Assembly (NCBI GenBank): GCA_946894095.1
Contig: OX335653.1
Coordinates: 15,257,001-15,321,000, forward strand
Direction: 5' to 3'
DNA: 64,000 nt
Source of the DNA: Incurvaria masculella
Taxonomy: Eukaryota; Arthropoda; Insecta; Lepidoptera; Incurvariidae
Made by a program: the position numbers and the translations under genes. Under the pieces are notes generated by a model. It was given only the letters and a program-made list of their open reading frames with translations, was not told where the DNA came from and did not search any database. Shown piece by piece: positions 9,201-19,861 of this stretch (its first letter is position 1; each line of letters opens with the position of its first letter).

Positions 9201-12177
9201 TTCTAGCCACCTAGTTCTTACAAAAGCATGTACCAGGTACAGTCGTTTCGTCTGAAATCTATACAGCGGAAATAGAGACAAAATAGATATCTCTTTCTTT
9301 CATGCTGACGTTAACCATAGAGTAAAAGGGACTTAGGAATTCCTTCTCTTTCCAGTGAATACAATTGAGAGGAAACGACTGTACATACCTAGACAGAGAA
9401 TATTAGTGCTCCGTGATTTTTAGGGTTCCGTACCCAAAGGGTGAAAACGGAACCCTATCACTAAGCCTCCGCTGTCCGTCCGGCCGTCCGTCTGTTACAG
9501 GGCTGTATCTCATAAATCGTAATAGGTAGATGGCTGAATTTTTCACAGAATGTGTATTTATTTTGCCGCTATAACAACAAAAAGGTAAAATAAAAAAAAA
9601 TAAAAAATTAAAAGGGGCCCCCATACAAAAAACGTGATTTTTTGGTGTTAAATGATGTACGATGGTACGGAACCCTTCGTGCGCGACGTGCTTCGTACGT
9701 CAATAAATATTTTTGTCTCTTACGCCTACTATGTGCAACGATCGATGCTGGAAAGGACTTGATCAAACAGATGACCTAAAGTTGCTCAATGTATTATTGG
9801 CTAGAAGCCCAAATAGTTTAGTGAAGTCAAATTCCATATTTTGTGCTATCGATCATGTCACGGACTGACTAAAATAACGAGAGGCAGCAATTGTGACTGT
9901 CGCACTAATATTGTATGCATTTGAAATAAAGCATTTGCTTCATCCATTATTCGATTACAAAAGAGCTATGTATCTACAATCACTAAACGCAGTTTTTATT
10001 GAAAGACTTTGACTTGTCCTAGAAAAGGACATGGTGTAAAACTGGTGGTAGTTAAGTATATAAAATCCTGCAGGTAAATATTTCTCAGAGAGCAGTCGTT
10101 TGCCGATAATATTTACCTGTAGGATTTTTCCTGTTGTTATGTACATACATACTATAGGTTATCCTTATTGGAATAAGGACATTGGAATGTTAATTAATAT
10201 GTTTCCAGATACTTACTTAAGTACCTAACATGCAAACAGAACATTATTAATTCCGGGAAATCGAGGAGCCATTATGAGCAATTAAGTACTAGTTTTTTAT
10301 TATCCCTTACACATTTCTGCTTCGTGTCATTTTGTTTCAACGTCCAATAAGATGATTCTTTGTAAGTATACATATGAATTCGTTTGCAAGCTAGCAAAGA
10401 ATGTATTTTTCTGTCTTAAAAAACTAGGTAAAATAGTTAAAATTACCTTTAGAAATGCAATGAAAAATATTTTGTTTTCAAGACTGAAAAATGGGGGAAG
10501 TAATGCCATAAGGCATTCTTTTACAATGTATGCAAGATATGGAGGAGAGGTGTAAATACATTTAAAAAAAAAACGAATCTTAGTAAGAACATACGAATAT
10601 TTGTTACTTAACTTGATATCTATAGGCATACAGGGAAAACAAAAAATAAATTGTAGACGACCAACCTCACCTTTGTTAATCTAACGGATTCCTTTGTTGC
10701 ATACGATCGATAAAATAATCTAAGTACAGTGGCAGGTGACATCACATTGATACGCTAATGGTGAAAGTAAGTGAGAAAAGTGATTAATTTCTGTTGTCGC
10801 GGGTATCGTAACCATAGTAACCAACCCCACGCCCTTTGAAGGCGGCACTAAATGGGGCGTTTATGTGCATACAATATGTACATAACAGAAAATACAAAGA
10901 CCACTATGTAATGCCGACGCGTTGAGTAGATATGGAGAAGTAAGAATGAGGAAATTACTTCTTTCCGTCCTTCTACGGACATATGTTAGCGCATAAATAC
11001 CTACTTCTTTTTTCCATGAATCAGGTGATCCATTTAGCTAACATTTAAAAGAAAGTTGGTCTAGAGTAGAAATGCTCTAACATTTGAAATTGCTAAAAAC
11101 TTGGCTGTTTTATGAACCATATTTAGTTTTTGTCGGTAACTTGAGCGCGCTCCTTTCACATTCCGTCCTAAATTCCGTCCCGGTTGCAGTAGTATTGAGC
11201 TTGATACTTGTTGTAAGCAGAGCACTTGATCACTTATCTATGCGTGTCGCACATACGCGGTGCCAGTTGAATGGATCAAATACAAGCTCCACACAAACAA
11301 CGATAAAATGTACTATAAATAGTATGCAAAGGTGCTGTTGTCCCAAACGTAACTTTGAAAAGTCAAATCTTTTGATTACGCAACACTATGATCATCAATT
11401 TATACAGATAATATAGTGAAATGCAGAATGTAATTGGCACTTTGACAGTACATAATGCAGTTTTTAGGTACTACGATTATGCCAAAGTGAGAGGTTTGTT
11501 TCTGCGGACAGCATATTTTTTTAAGAGCAAAAACTATAGAAGTTAGGGAGAATAAAATAGTAAGGTTATGTTTATTAAATTAAAGGTGAGAGAATATCTG
11601 TCTGTCAAGAGTCAGAACGTATTCAATTCAATAAAGCAAAGCAATAAATAAAGCAAGTAGGGAAAGAAACCAATAAGGATGTGATGAATACTTGGAAAGA
11701 AAGCATTTTTCCGTCAGGAAAACTAAGGACAAAGGAAGGAAACGAATTTGACGCTTTGATGATTATGCAATTAGCACGATGTCACGGTGAAAGGTAAACG
11801 AAAAACCTTAGAGAAAAACCATAGAAAACAAATAAAAGGAAACAACTAGTGTAAAATTGGTTACGAAATTGGTTGGTTAAAAAATTGTTTACGTTGAGAC
11901 AGTAACAAAGGGTTCAAATGTGTGTCTACGACATTGATGATTTCCAAGTTAGAAGGTTGTCCGTCGAGAGCAAGACCGTCTTTGTCCTAAAAAATAAAGT
12001 ATTTGAGGGTGTTGAAACAATTAGAATTAGTAATACCTTCACGAACTCCGGCTTGAGATGTTCTCCTTCCTTCAAGTTGGTCAGTTTCAGGTTCAGCGGC
12101 AGGTTGAGGGCTTTGGCGGTGAGCAGCACGGCGCGGCACGGAGCCGACCCGGGAACGTAGTACAGGTCCAGACCCAT
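6285..12177 (-). CDS. GSTd: Delta-class glutathione S-transferase, gene A
   Basis: Exons, in transcript order: 12037-12177, 7968-8171, 7036-7241, 6285-6387. Together they encode 217 residues, as expected for delta GSTs. Residues 1-80 are the thioredoxin-like G-site domain: [10 protein letters not shown] with catalytic Ser11, NPQH with His52, cis-Pro55, and the glutathione-binding Glu66-Ser67. The helical domain includes the N-capping box LTIAD (156-160), and the protein ends HIKKP. The enzyme conjugates glutathione to electrophiles in the cytosol. All introns are GT-AG; the third splits Arg184. An acceptor (TTTCAG) lies 16 bases before the ATG, so a leader exon is spliced on. AATAAA at 6166-6171 is a likely poly(A) signal. 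Exon 3 is the most diverged of the four copies ([15 protein letters not shown]). Intron 1 is 3.9 kb and carries a MITE and an R1 copy. Confidence 0.93.
6525..6755. mobile_element. Putative palindromic MITE in intron 3 of gene A
   Basis: Imperfect inverted ends of about 25 bases (ACCAGATAGCGCCAC at the left, the complement of GTGGCGCCATCTGGT at the right) bracket a second inner inverted pair (TTTCAAGGT and ACCTTGAAA). There is no coding capacity. The class and the target duplication are not clear. Confidence 0.5.
9240..9381. mobile_element. Tc1/mariner-type MITE, copy 1 (TA target)
   Basis: 142 bases with terminal inverted repeats starting CAGTCGTTTC, flanked on both sides by TA (9238-9239 and 9382-9383). 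A second copy in the opposite orientation lies at 60939-61070 and shares the inner sequence (TAACCATAGAGTAAAAGGGA). It sits in intron 1 of GST gene A. Confidence 0.75.
9418..9691 (-). repeat. R1 repeat, copy 2
   Basis: Minus-strand copy of R1: the GGGTTCCGTACCC hairpin end is at 9418 and the GGTACGGAACCC segment near 9665. The final CGAGTCCGACTCGC/GGCCGG end is scrambled or missing. It lies in intron 1 of gene A. Confidence 0.75.
10062..10127. repeat. Short perfect-stem inverted repeat
   Basis: Arms of about 21 bases (AAAATCCTGCAGGTAAATAT at the left, its near-complement at 10107-10127) with a 24-base loop; only one position differs. It could be a hairpin RNA or the remains of a small MITE. 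Confidence 0.5.
10130..12036. other. Rest of intron 1 of gene A; nothing recognised
   Basis: AT-rich intron sequence. Open frames of 67-110 codons occur (for example 10352-10555 and 11084-11416), but they show no known domain and I do not regard them as genes. Confidence 0.5.
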
Positions 12178-12602
12178 TTTGTTGAGGATATATCTGAAAT
12201 GTAAATGAAAAAGAATTTCCTCTAGATTTTCATTAATTTTAGACTTTTTACTACAAAATGTACGCTCTTGAGATGTGGACGGAGTACTCTCTCTAGATTT
12301 AGAGGGATGTGAAAGTTTAACGCAACTGTATTTGAGTGTTTAGATTAACTTCTTTCAATAGAGGTACTTTATTTGATTTCTGACTGGACTACGAGTGAGA
12401 GGTCCTCCACGTAGTTTGAGATGAACTACCTGAAGTCTACTCTGTTAGTTATTTATTCGGTGCTGAAGATGTCTAAACAGTCGAAATGTTGACTGAAATA
12501 AAGAGGCTTAAAATTCAAGGTTTACTGTCAAGGTATTTATGCTACTTTTCAGTAATTTATTTCCTTTCGATGCCAGCACCCTCGAATCCATAACTAACAA
12601 CC

Positions 12603-12995
12603 TGAGCGGCTCGTAGCCTGTAAGAAACGACTCTCGTGTCGAATAGCTCGGGTTCTAAACCCACGATGTGCATCTCTTTTTTTATTGTCTGAGATTGAAA
12701 TATGCATATTCGTTGATGCGGATCTCATTCTGGTTCTGAACACGTGTAAAACTACCCACAGTTTACAACTGACTTATTTATGTCGGTGCCATTATCGCAA
12801 TGAATAAAATATAGACGGAACCTTCATGGATTTCTCCCGTCATTTTAATCTAGTTCAAAGCATGGAGGTGAAGAATGGTTCAACGTAGCCGTGCAAAGTA
12901 AACGGAAAGGTTCTGGGATAGAAACTAGCTCCTTCGGAAATGTGAGTTTATGATCCCATAGCATGTCAGTACATGCGGATAGTGACTTTCCATCT
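12603..12995 (+). mobile_element. tRNA-derived SINE, diverged copy
   Basis: The head GAGCGGCTCGTAGCCTG followed by GGGTTCTAAACCC resembles the A and B boxes of a tRNA-type pol III promoter. The body then shows the family segments TAGTTCAAAGCATGG, GTAGCCGTGC and AAAGGTTCTGGGATAG seen in better copies (46652-47065). It is heavily mutated and lies in intron 0 of gene A. Confidence 0.6.
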
Positions 12996-12999
12996 ACCT

Positions 13000-15100
13000 C
13001 GAATATGCATATATTAAAACCTTACTAACAGTTTGGCTCCAATTAATTGAAGTAATAATTTAATTAGTAAGTACCCAATACAATATTTAGTAATCCTAAG
13101 TACCTAGTTGCGTATTTATGGTAGTTACCAAAAATATTAAAAGTACCTTAGTATCTAAATTATTATTGTGACATAAATACATTGTAAGATATCGATGGTT
13201 GACTCCTTAAAATTGTAATGTAAATTTATTCAATTATAGGCTCAGATTTAAATAATATTTTGGGATCTGTAATTTTGAATTTTTAATGGACCACTATCAA
13301 AGCGTGTTATTATTGAATCGACCGATGTGATTGTATTAAGGGCGTGATAACACCCGATTGCAATTCGTTTCATAAGATCGTTAATGAAACAACATTTTAA
13401 TGTTATTAGAAATACCTACAATAAATTTTGAAAACTTCAGGCTAGTGGAATATATTTATGGTCGCGCGGTTACGATTTGTAAAACTATTTGTTACAAAAT
13501 GTAATTATATTCTGTTTTATTAGGTAAGTACATTTAAAATGATGATAAAAGATCACTTAATTTAATTTTAAGGTCTGAAAATAAATGAAAAGGTGATTAA
13601 TGATATTTTCAACTGTTTTTTTTATTACACTCACTGTTTAAAAAAACCTGTTGACATGTCCGGGTTCTGGGCTCTAAAATCCGGTGTTTTCCCGCGTATT
13701 TTCACGTCTTGTCCTGGTTGCCAAATTTTAGACAACCCTACAAAGTATAAATTCATCCAATTAGTCAAGTTGCGTACGAAACTTGACTACTTTGTATGTA
13801 TATTTCAATTATTATTGTTTTGAGCTTCTAAAAAATATTCGAACGCTGCACGATCCTATACGAAATTTGCGATAGATATGTAAACAACAATATTTTAAAA
13901 GCATGCCTACCTACCTATATTCATCTCCATAATACTATAGCTTGCATGCAGTCTGTTTGAAACATACATAATAGTCATAATTCTTTAATACACGCACTGC
14001 GGATGCATAGGGCAACGACTGCACAGAAGTTATAGATATAAAATGGCTAAAGGTCTCGGATATAGTTGTGTTAGTAAGAATCTTACCGATATATAAGAAG
14101 TTAGTCATAATTATCTTCATCCAGTCATTTATTATGATAAAATATTAAATACTAATATTACCTGCTTGTGTGTCAGAAAGATCGTGTGTGTGGAAGAAGC
14201 GAGAAACACTTGAATTTGGCTTTGCCTCTTTCAACATTTTAAAGACAATCACCTTATTCCAAGAGGACCGATAGGTTATCTCGCCATCTCAATATTAACT
14301 AGATTATTAAACGTTACATCGCCTCTGTCTGCAATATACTGAGCAGGCTTGAACAGCGTGGTGTGTTCCGGGATGATGGCAAGAGGCCAGAAGGTATAAC
14401 ATTGTTAAAACCCTGGAAGCAAAGGAAAGATTTGATCTGGTACGCGACACCTATAGGGTCTTCTCGGGTAGCAAGCTATGCTGCTCCAAAGGCTCAGCGA
14501 CCGTCGTTATTTTAAACGGTGAATATCTACTAGCTACATAAAACAAAAACGAACAGGCTGAGAAATTGGATTTTTACTCAGAAGAGTGTAGCTCGTTGCA
14601 CCAGAAAATTATGGATTTATTACTTGCAATGTTGAAGATTTGTATCACCAGAGTGATCAAAATGACGGCCGAGTCCATCCTTCCTCAGGCACATAGCAGA
14701 GTGAAGATGGGAAGGTGGAGAGGGTGTGACTTTCTTCAATGTATTTGATGATTATAAAAAAATCATGCCAACATGCAAACAGGCGCGAAAAAACTTAAAA
14801 CATGTGGACGGGTGCTATACATTTTTATGAAACAAGTTAGCATGCCGCTATTTAAGTAGTATTCCATACAATATATATAACCGTTATAAAGTACCATACG
14901 AGTAGGTGATTTGGGGTAAAACATTCATATGGTGGCGAAACATTTTCTACTTCTTAGCAAGCACCGATGACCTGCTCATATCGCTGCTCGTATATGTAGC
15001 TCCCGGTCGCATATTGAGAAATACCTAGCACGGAAACAAATTTTCTACTTTGCTATAGGTCCTTTCCTATAAAAGTTAAGGTTTTTTTATCGAACGGTGG
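13000..15100. other. Intron 0 of gene A; nothing recognised
   Basis: About 2.1 kb of AT-rich DNA with no convincing ORF, repeat or RNA gene. Confidence 0.5.
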
Positions 15101-15107
15101 ACATCAC

Positions 15108-15345
15108 TCAGTGTGACGTGGCGATCGTTTTCGCTCCCAGCGAAGCGGATCGCCGGTCGCGGCGTTGTTGTAACCTTGAGTTTGTTCTATCTCTACATGA
15201 TTCAGCCGCTAGTTGCCACCGCACCGGCGCACTCCCCGCGCCACCACCGCCGCCCGCCCCGCTGACAACATAAAAAAAGCCTGCCGGTCGGTGGAATGGC
15301 GCGGGTGTGGAAAACACGTCGACGAGACGGTTACGAATCGAAGGT
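15108..15345 (-). promoter_or_regulatory. GC-rich block shared with gene B; possible alternative promoter
   Basis: A GC-rich island in otherwise AT-rich intron 0 of gene A. On the minus strand the core reads GACCGGCAGG, a T-run, then TTATGTTGTCAGC. The block at 23330-23470 in intron 0 of gene B has the same order (GACCGGCCGG, T-rich, TTATGTCAGC). Conservation in two paralogous introns suggests a regulatory region or an alternative first exon. No donor site settles this. Confidence 0.35.
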
Positions 15346-15419
15346 CGAAATGACGGACAAGCTCCACGTAACCTTGAAATTACTGTAATCTACCTACGAC
15401 AGACTGGAAGTCACCTTGG

Positions 15420-15720
15420 ATAATTGCATTTCGTTACGAATGTGAACTGTTCCATGGTTCGGAACCCATGTAAAACTGTAGGTCCCTTCCCCTACTAGGT
15501 GGTAGGTCCGCTCGGGTTGGTACCACCGCATTGGATCAAACTATGGTTGAAGCGGCATTGAAAAATTGTCCTTGTTTTCCATCCAGTTCAATGTAGCCGT
15601 GCTAATAAAGGAAAGGTCCTGGCATGGCACCTAATTACTTCGGGAATGTGGTGTATTAGGCTAATATCATAAGGGTAGTTGTGTGGTATGAGCCATTCAT
15701 GTCAGGTTGCTTAAAAAAAA
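15420..15720 (+). mobile_element. SINE body, 5'-truncated copy
   Basis: Family body without the tRNA head: CTACTAGGTGGTAGG, GGGTTGGTACCA, CATCCAGTTCAATGTAGCCG, GGTCCTGGCATGGCACCTA, and an A-rich 3' end. It lies in intron 0 of gene A. Confidence 0.75.
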
Positions 15721-16014
15721 ACCTAAATTCGCTGAGCAGGCTGTAAAATTTACGCGAATTGAGATAAAAAGTATTCTGGACATCTTATACGTTACTAGGT
15801 ACTTTTCCTAAACCGAAAAAAAATATGGTAGGTATGCACCTAAGCGCAAATACCCAATATAAATGTAGTAGGTAGCATTTCTACCTACCCTACATAATAT
15901 TATTTGGTATTATTCGATTGACATACCTGTACAAAATTCAATAAAGTCGACCTATACATATAACTTAAGATTATAGATACCTATATAACATATTAATTTA
16001 TGGCACGGAAATAA

Positions 16015-16130
16015 GTTGTTTTTATGTAACTGGACATGGATGGCTAATACCGAACTGACCGTATTAGCCTAACACAACACACCACATGGGAACTAGGTGC
16101 TATGCCAGGACCTTCCTTATATTCGATATG
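16015..16130 (-). mobile_element. SINE 3' fragment
   Basis: Minus-strand copy of the 3' part of the same SINE: TGGACATGGATGGCTAATAC, CACACCACATGGGAACTAGG and TGCCAGGACCTTCC. Confidence 0.7.
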
Positions 16131-16884
16131 TAACTATGGTCTCCGACAATCTCGTTTCGCCCAATGATGTTTTTACACACACAAAATGAGTTTCAGTTTC
16201 AGTTTCTTTATTTCCTCCATTATATGTATATTACACACTCGGATACGTCATTTTTTTTTCCTGTCGGTTCGATTACTTCTGGCGAAGAAGAGCCGACAAG
16301 AAACTTTGTCAGGTTGGTCATTGTATTATATTTTTTTCCAGCGATACTTACAAACTAGTTTACAGTGATTGATTGATTACTACTGCTCACAAAGAACATT
16401 ATTATAAGAACATTATATACATTGGTGAGGAGCAAACTCTTGACTACTATAATGACATCTTATTCTAAATTAATAGGAATTATGATCTAAATTATTCAGG
16501 TGTAAAAAGCCATCGTCATTTTTGATACAAGGTAATATCAAATTAAATATAAGTTAGTAAATAAACAAATTCATACTACAAACAAGAGTGGAGCCCATTG
16601 ATGTGTCATCTGGCCATTCCCGAGTTCCCGAGTCACTGAAGGTCTGTAGGGTCAGTCGGTACAATCATGGACGTTCCTCTGCGGAACTTGCATTCCTTAT
16701 TCCTCCCCATCCAACCTAGGTACCTATATCCGAAACACCGGTATTTTGGTCTCTCAGCACACCCATCCATACCGGTTTTTTCATAAAAAAAGGCACATTT
16801 AGCGAACCGCATGGAGCTGACTCAGCTCCCTTTCACTCTGTCCATAAAATTGAGGTTTTTAATAATACATTTTCGTACACTTAC
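16131..16884. other. 5' part of intron 0 of gene A; nothing recognised
   Basis: AT-rich. No element or gene recognised apart from the donor site (GTAAGT on the minus strand) that ends at 16884. Confidence 0.5.
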
Positions 16885-17106
16885 CTGTTTAAATCAACCG
16901 TTAATAAGATGTAACGCTTGTAAAGCCGCCGACAACCTGATGTTTAGAAGAGCGAAGTAGCGGTCGAGTGAGAACCGATTGCGAGGGAACTACAGAACAT
17001 ACTGGAGCGAATGCAGCCAACCGCGGAGATCGTCGATCCCGGCCGGCGGCGCCGCGGCGGCGCGCGGCGGCGGCGCGCGGCGTGAGTCCAACCTTGGGAG
17101 GGGATT
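16885..17106 (-). other. Predicted non-coding first exon (exon 0) of gene A
   Basis: The exon ends in AACAG followed by GTAAGT. Its start is placed at the A of CAATCCC by comparison with genes B-D, whose first exons share CCC..(A/T)CAAG and GC(A/G)TTCGCTC. Gene A alone carries an insertion of about 70 very GC-rich bases (17030-17090, CGG/CGC-rich) between these two shared motifs. The transcription start is inferred, not shown. Confidence 0.6.
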
Positions 17107-17180
17107 GGTAAACTTGTTTTATAGGCTGTATTGTATTAAACGAATGGAATGACATGACCCAGGAGGCTTGCACACGCGAC
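17107..17180 (-). promoter_or_regulatory. Core promoter of gene A
   Basis: A TATAAAA box on the minus strand (17117-17123) lies upstream of the shared CAATCCC start region, but closer (17 bases) than in B and C (31-32 bases), as if about 14 bases had been lost. Further upstream are GGTCATGTCATT and GCAACCAAG, partly shared with the other copies. Confidence 0.5.
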
Positions 17181-17334
17181 TTGGTTGCTATTAGAATAGA
17201 ATAAATATGAAATAATGTGGAGCTGCATAACGCATTCCTCCGTCTCCTTACTACGATCGCACTACGCGTAACATGCGGGGATGGACCGATTCCTCGAATT
17301 CAAACCAACAGACAATCTAGAAATATTTTATTTT

Positions 17335-17920
17335 TAGAGTAGGTAAACTGTGGAATGCTCTCCCAGCTAAGGTATTTCCAGCACAGTGCAGGGGGTTCCT
17401 TCAAACATGGTCTGAAGAAGCACCTGGCCGGCATGGCTTTCGTCGCCTCTGTGAAAGTTCGAAGGCCCATCGAGAGGCCCATAGGCACCGTGCACCTCTT
17501 TGAGGGCCTGCGTATTAAGCCATATAGCGCTATACATTGGATTTCCGTCTCATACATAGTCGAGGATAAAGTCCAGTTCCTCAAAAAAGCTGGAAATCCT
17601 CAACAGGCCTGACACTCTCCGACCTTAGATTTATTTTCATCTAAGTCTCCAACCCATAAACTATATCTATGCAAATAATCAGTTGCTCCGTTGCTGTGAG
17701 AAAGGACATTGCTGTACCCCTGTGTTCCTATGGAACATATGGGTTAGGTCATAGACCCTGCGCGCGCATGCTAGGTCTATGGGTTAGGCATACCTCACTC
17801 TGTGAGTGCGGACTTGCGGATGGAGACCTTGACCATTTATTATTTTCATGTCCTCTAATTCAACCTTCTCTATATACCGTGCTACCAGATATAAAATACC
17901 CCTACCCACAAATATGAAAA
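17335..17920 (+). pseudogene. LINE C-terminal relics
   Basis: 17342-17500 translates as VGKLWNALPAKVFPAQ, the LINE C-terminal LWNxLP signature. 17745-17900 reads GLGHRPCARMLG, then CECGLADGDLDHLLFSCPL, the Cys/His motif at the end of RNase-H-bearing insect LINEs. Both lack a continuous frame between them. These are decayed LINE ends between genes A and B. Confidence 0.6.
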
Positions 17921-17989
17921 ACATTTTTAACTCTCTGCTCTCTGCCCAGCCACCTTACAAGTATTGTTGAATTTTTAACCGACTTAAAA

Positions 17990-18262
17990 AAAACGGCCAA
18001 GTGCGAGTCGGACTCACACACGAAGGGTTCCGTACCATCGTTCAAGATTTAACACAAAAAAATCACGTTTTTCGTATGGGGACCCCCTTTAATTTATATT
18101 ATTTTTTAATTTTACCTATTTGTTGTTATAGCGGCAAAATAAATACACACTCTGTAAAAATTTCAGCTGCCTACCTATTACGGTTCATGAGACGGACGAA
18201 CAGACATACAGCGGAGGCTTAGTAATAGGGTTCCGTAGGCACCCTTTGGGTACGGAACGCTA
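17990..18262 (+). repeat. R1 repeat, copy 3
   Basis: Plus-strand R1 copy with both ends: ACGGCCAAGTGCGAGTCGG at the left and GGGTACGGAACGCTAAAA at the right. Confidence 0.8.
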
Positions 18263-18264
18263 AA

Positions 18265-19628
18265 AAAAGGACAAAGGCCATAATTCAAATCAATCAATCA
18301 AAGAGGGACAAACCAGCAGCACACACTGCGTATTTACAATATTATCATAATACGGAGGCGTTACACATTTTTCTTGTTGTAAATTTTACAAAAATAGTAA
18401 CATTTGTTCACCTCCATGATGGGTGGTAGCAAGAGTGGGTGGTGTGCCCTACCTACGAATAAAGTATTCCTAGGGTGTGACCAGCATACGTTTTAGATAT
18501 GTGTGTAGATACTACACCTGTTAAATTAATTAGAGTTTACTTTCCGGAATTCCCTCGCAACTCTAAAACCCTCCTACCATGCCATCAATTCCTTTAAAAT
18601 TAGTCGAAATAGAGTGCTGTTGAGACTCAGTGCACACCCTGGATCCGCGCCTGGACACAGCAAGGGAAATGCAGGATAGAACCAACAAGAACCAACTGTT
18701 TTTGTAGTTAGGCTTCAGTAGGATTCCTCGATTTTTGCTATCAACAACAAATTGTGGTTTTTGTGTAGTCATAGAGTTAACACCGTAACCACAGATGAAT
18801 AAAATAATAGTCATACCAAACTAATTCGAGCATCTGTTTATAGGTTAGTGTTAGGACCAGTCTCGGTACCAGTCAACATGGTTGACACAAGGTGTATTCT
18901 TTCTAAATAATTATCAGATATATGTCCGAAATAGCAATATAAAATCTCTGTAACCACATGTACTAGCAATTTGATGGTATAACATCTGTGGCTACCCGTC
19001 CAATACAAAGACGGCGTGATGTTAAATTATACTTACTGTGAGTACCTTGCCTTTTAAATAAGTGCTAATATCCGACTGACACACTTTCTAGATAGCGTAG
19101 GTTCTCACGCGAAACACATAATAGTATTCACGAAGATAATTAGAGTCCAATTAAACGTGAACATTTAGCTAAAAGTCTACCTAAACAGATACATACTCGT
19201 AACATACTCGCACTTTGTCTTCATATGTAATAATTGAACACTTTTTTTAAAGCAAGCTTTAATTTAAATGCTCTAAAAAGAAGAAAATAAACATTGTAGA
19301 AGCAATACCCGCGAATGGTATTTTTTGCTGGTTCGTGTCCAGCCTTGCAGAATATTCGTAAAGTAGTTATTTTTACTGGGCTCTTTATTTTGCTTCACGG
19401 TCGATTACACATACATACATACATATCACATTCCTTGGAATAAGCGACGTAACTGCTTACTACGAAAAAGTCTACTGTGGAATTTACAGTGGTTCGCTCC
19501 GTACATAAATGATATGTCAACTCAAGATAAAAGAAAGCAAAAATTTGCGAATAAAACTTCTCTCAGTAAAAACTCCTTCCACTGAAAATATTTTACCAAA
19601 ACAGATTTTGATAAAACGTAGCATTTAA
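18265..19628. other. Intergenic between genes B and A; nothing recognised
   Basis: AT-rich. A segment near 19300-19400 (AATACCCGCGAATGG, TGCTTCACGGTCGATTA) also occurs at 20605-20700 and so belongs to a dispersed repeat. Otherwise nothing is recognised. AATAAA on the minus strand at 19629-19634 is a candidate poly(A) signal of gene B. Confidence 0.5.
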
Positions 19629-19861
19629 TTTATTCAAAATTATTCTCCTCATCCTTCCAAATACCGTATTTAAATAGGTGGTTCAAATATTTATATCAAC
19701 TCCAGCCTTTCCTTCAACAATTAATCTACTTATACTTATATGATTTAAACTTTTCAAACCTAAGGCGTACAATCACATAACACTGAAAAAAATAATACTT
19801 TTTGAAAAAACAATCAAGGTCACTGAGTAACGTAAAATTTTGCACATTGTGGTGGTTCAAT

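Noticed and set aside
15108..15317. 69-codon minus-strand ORF in the GC-rich block
   Set aside because: Low-complexity product; the conservation with gene B is at DNA level, not in a reading frame.
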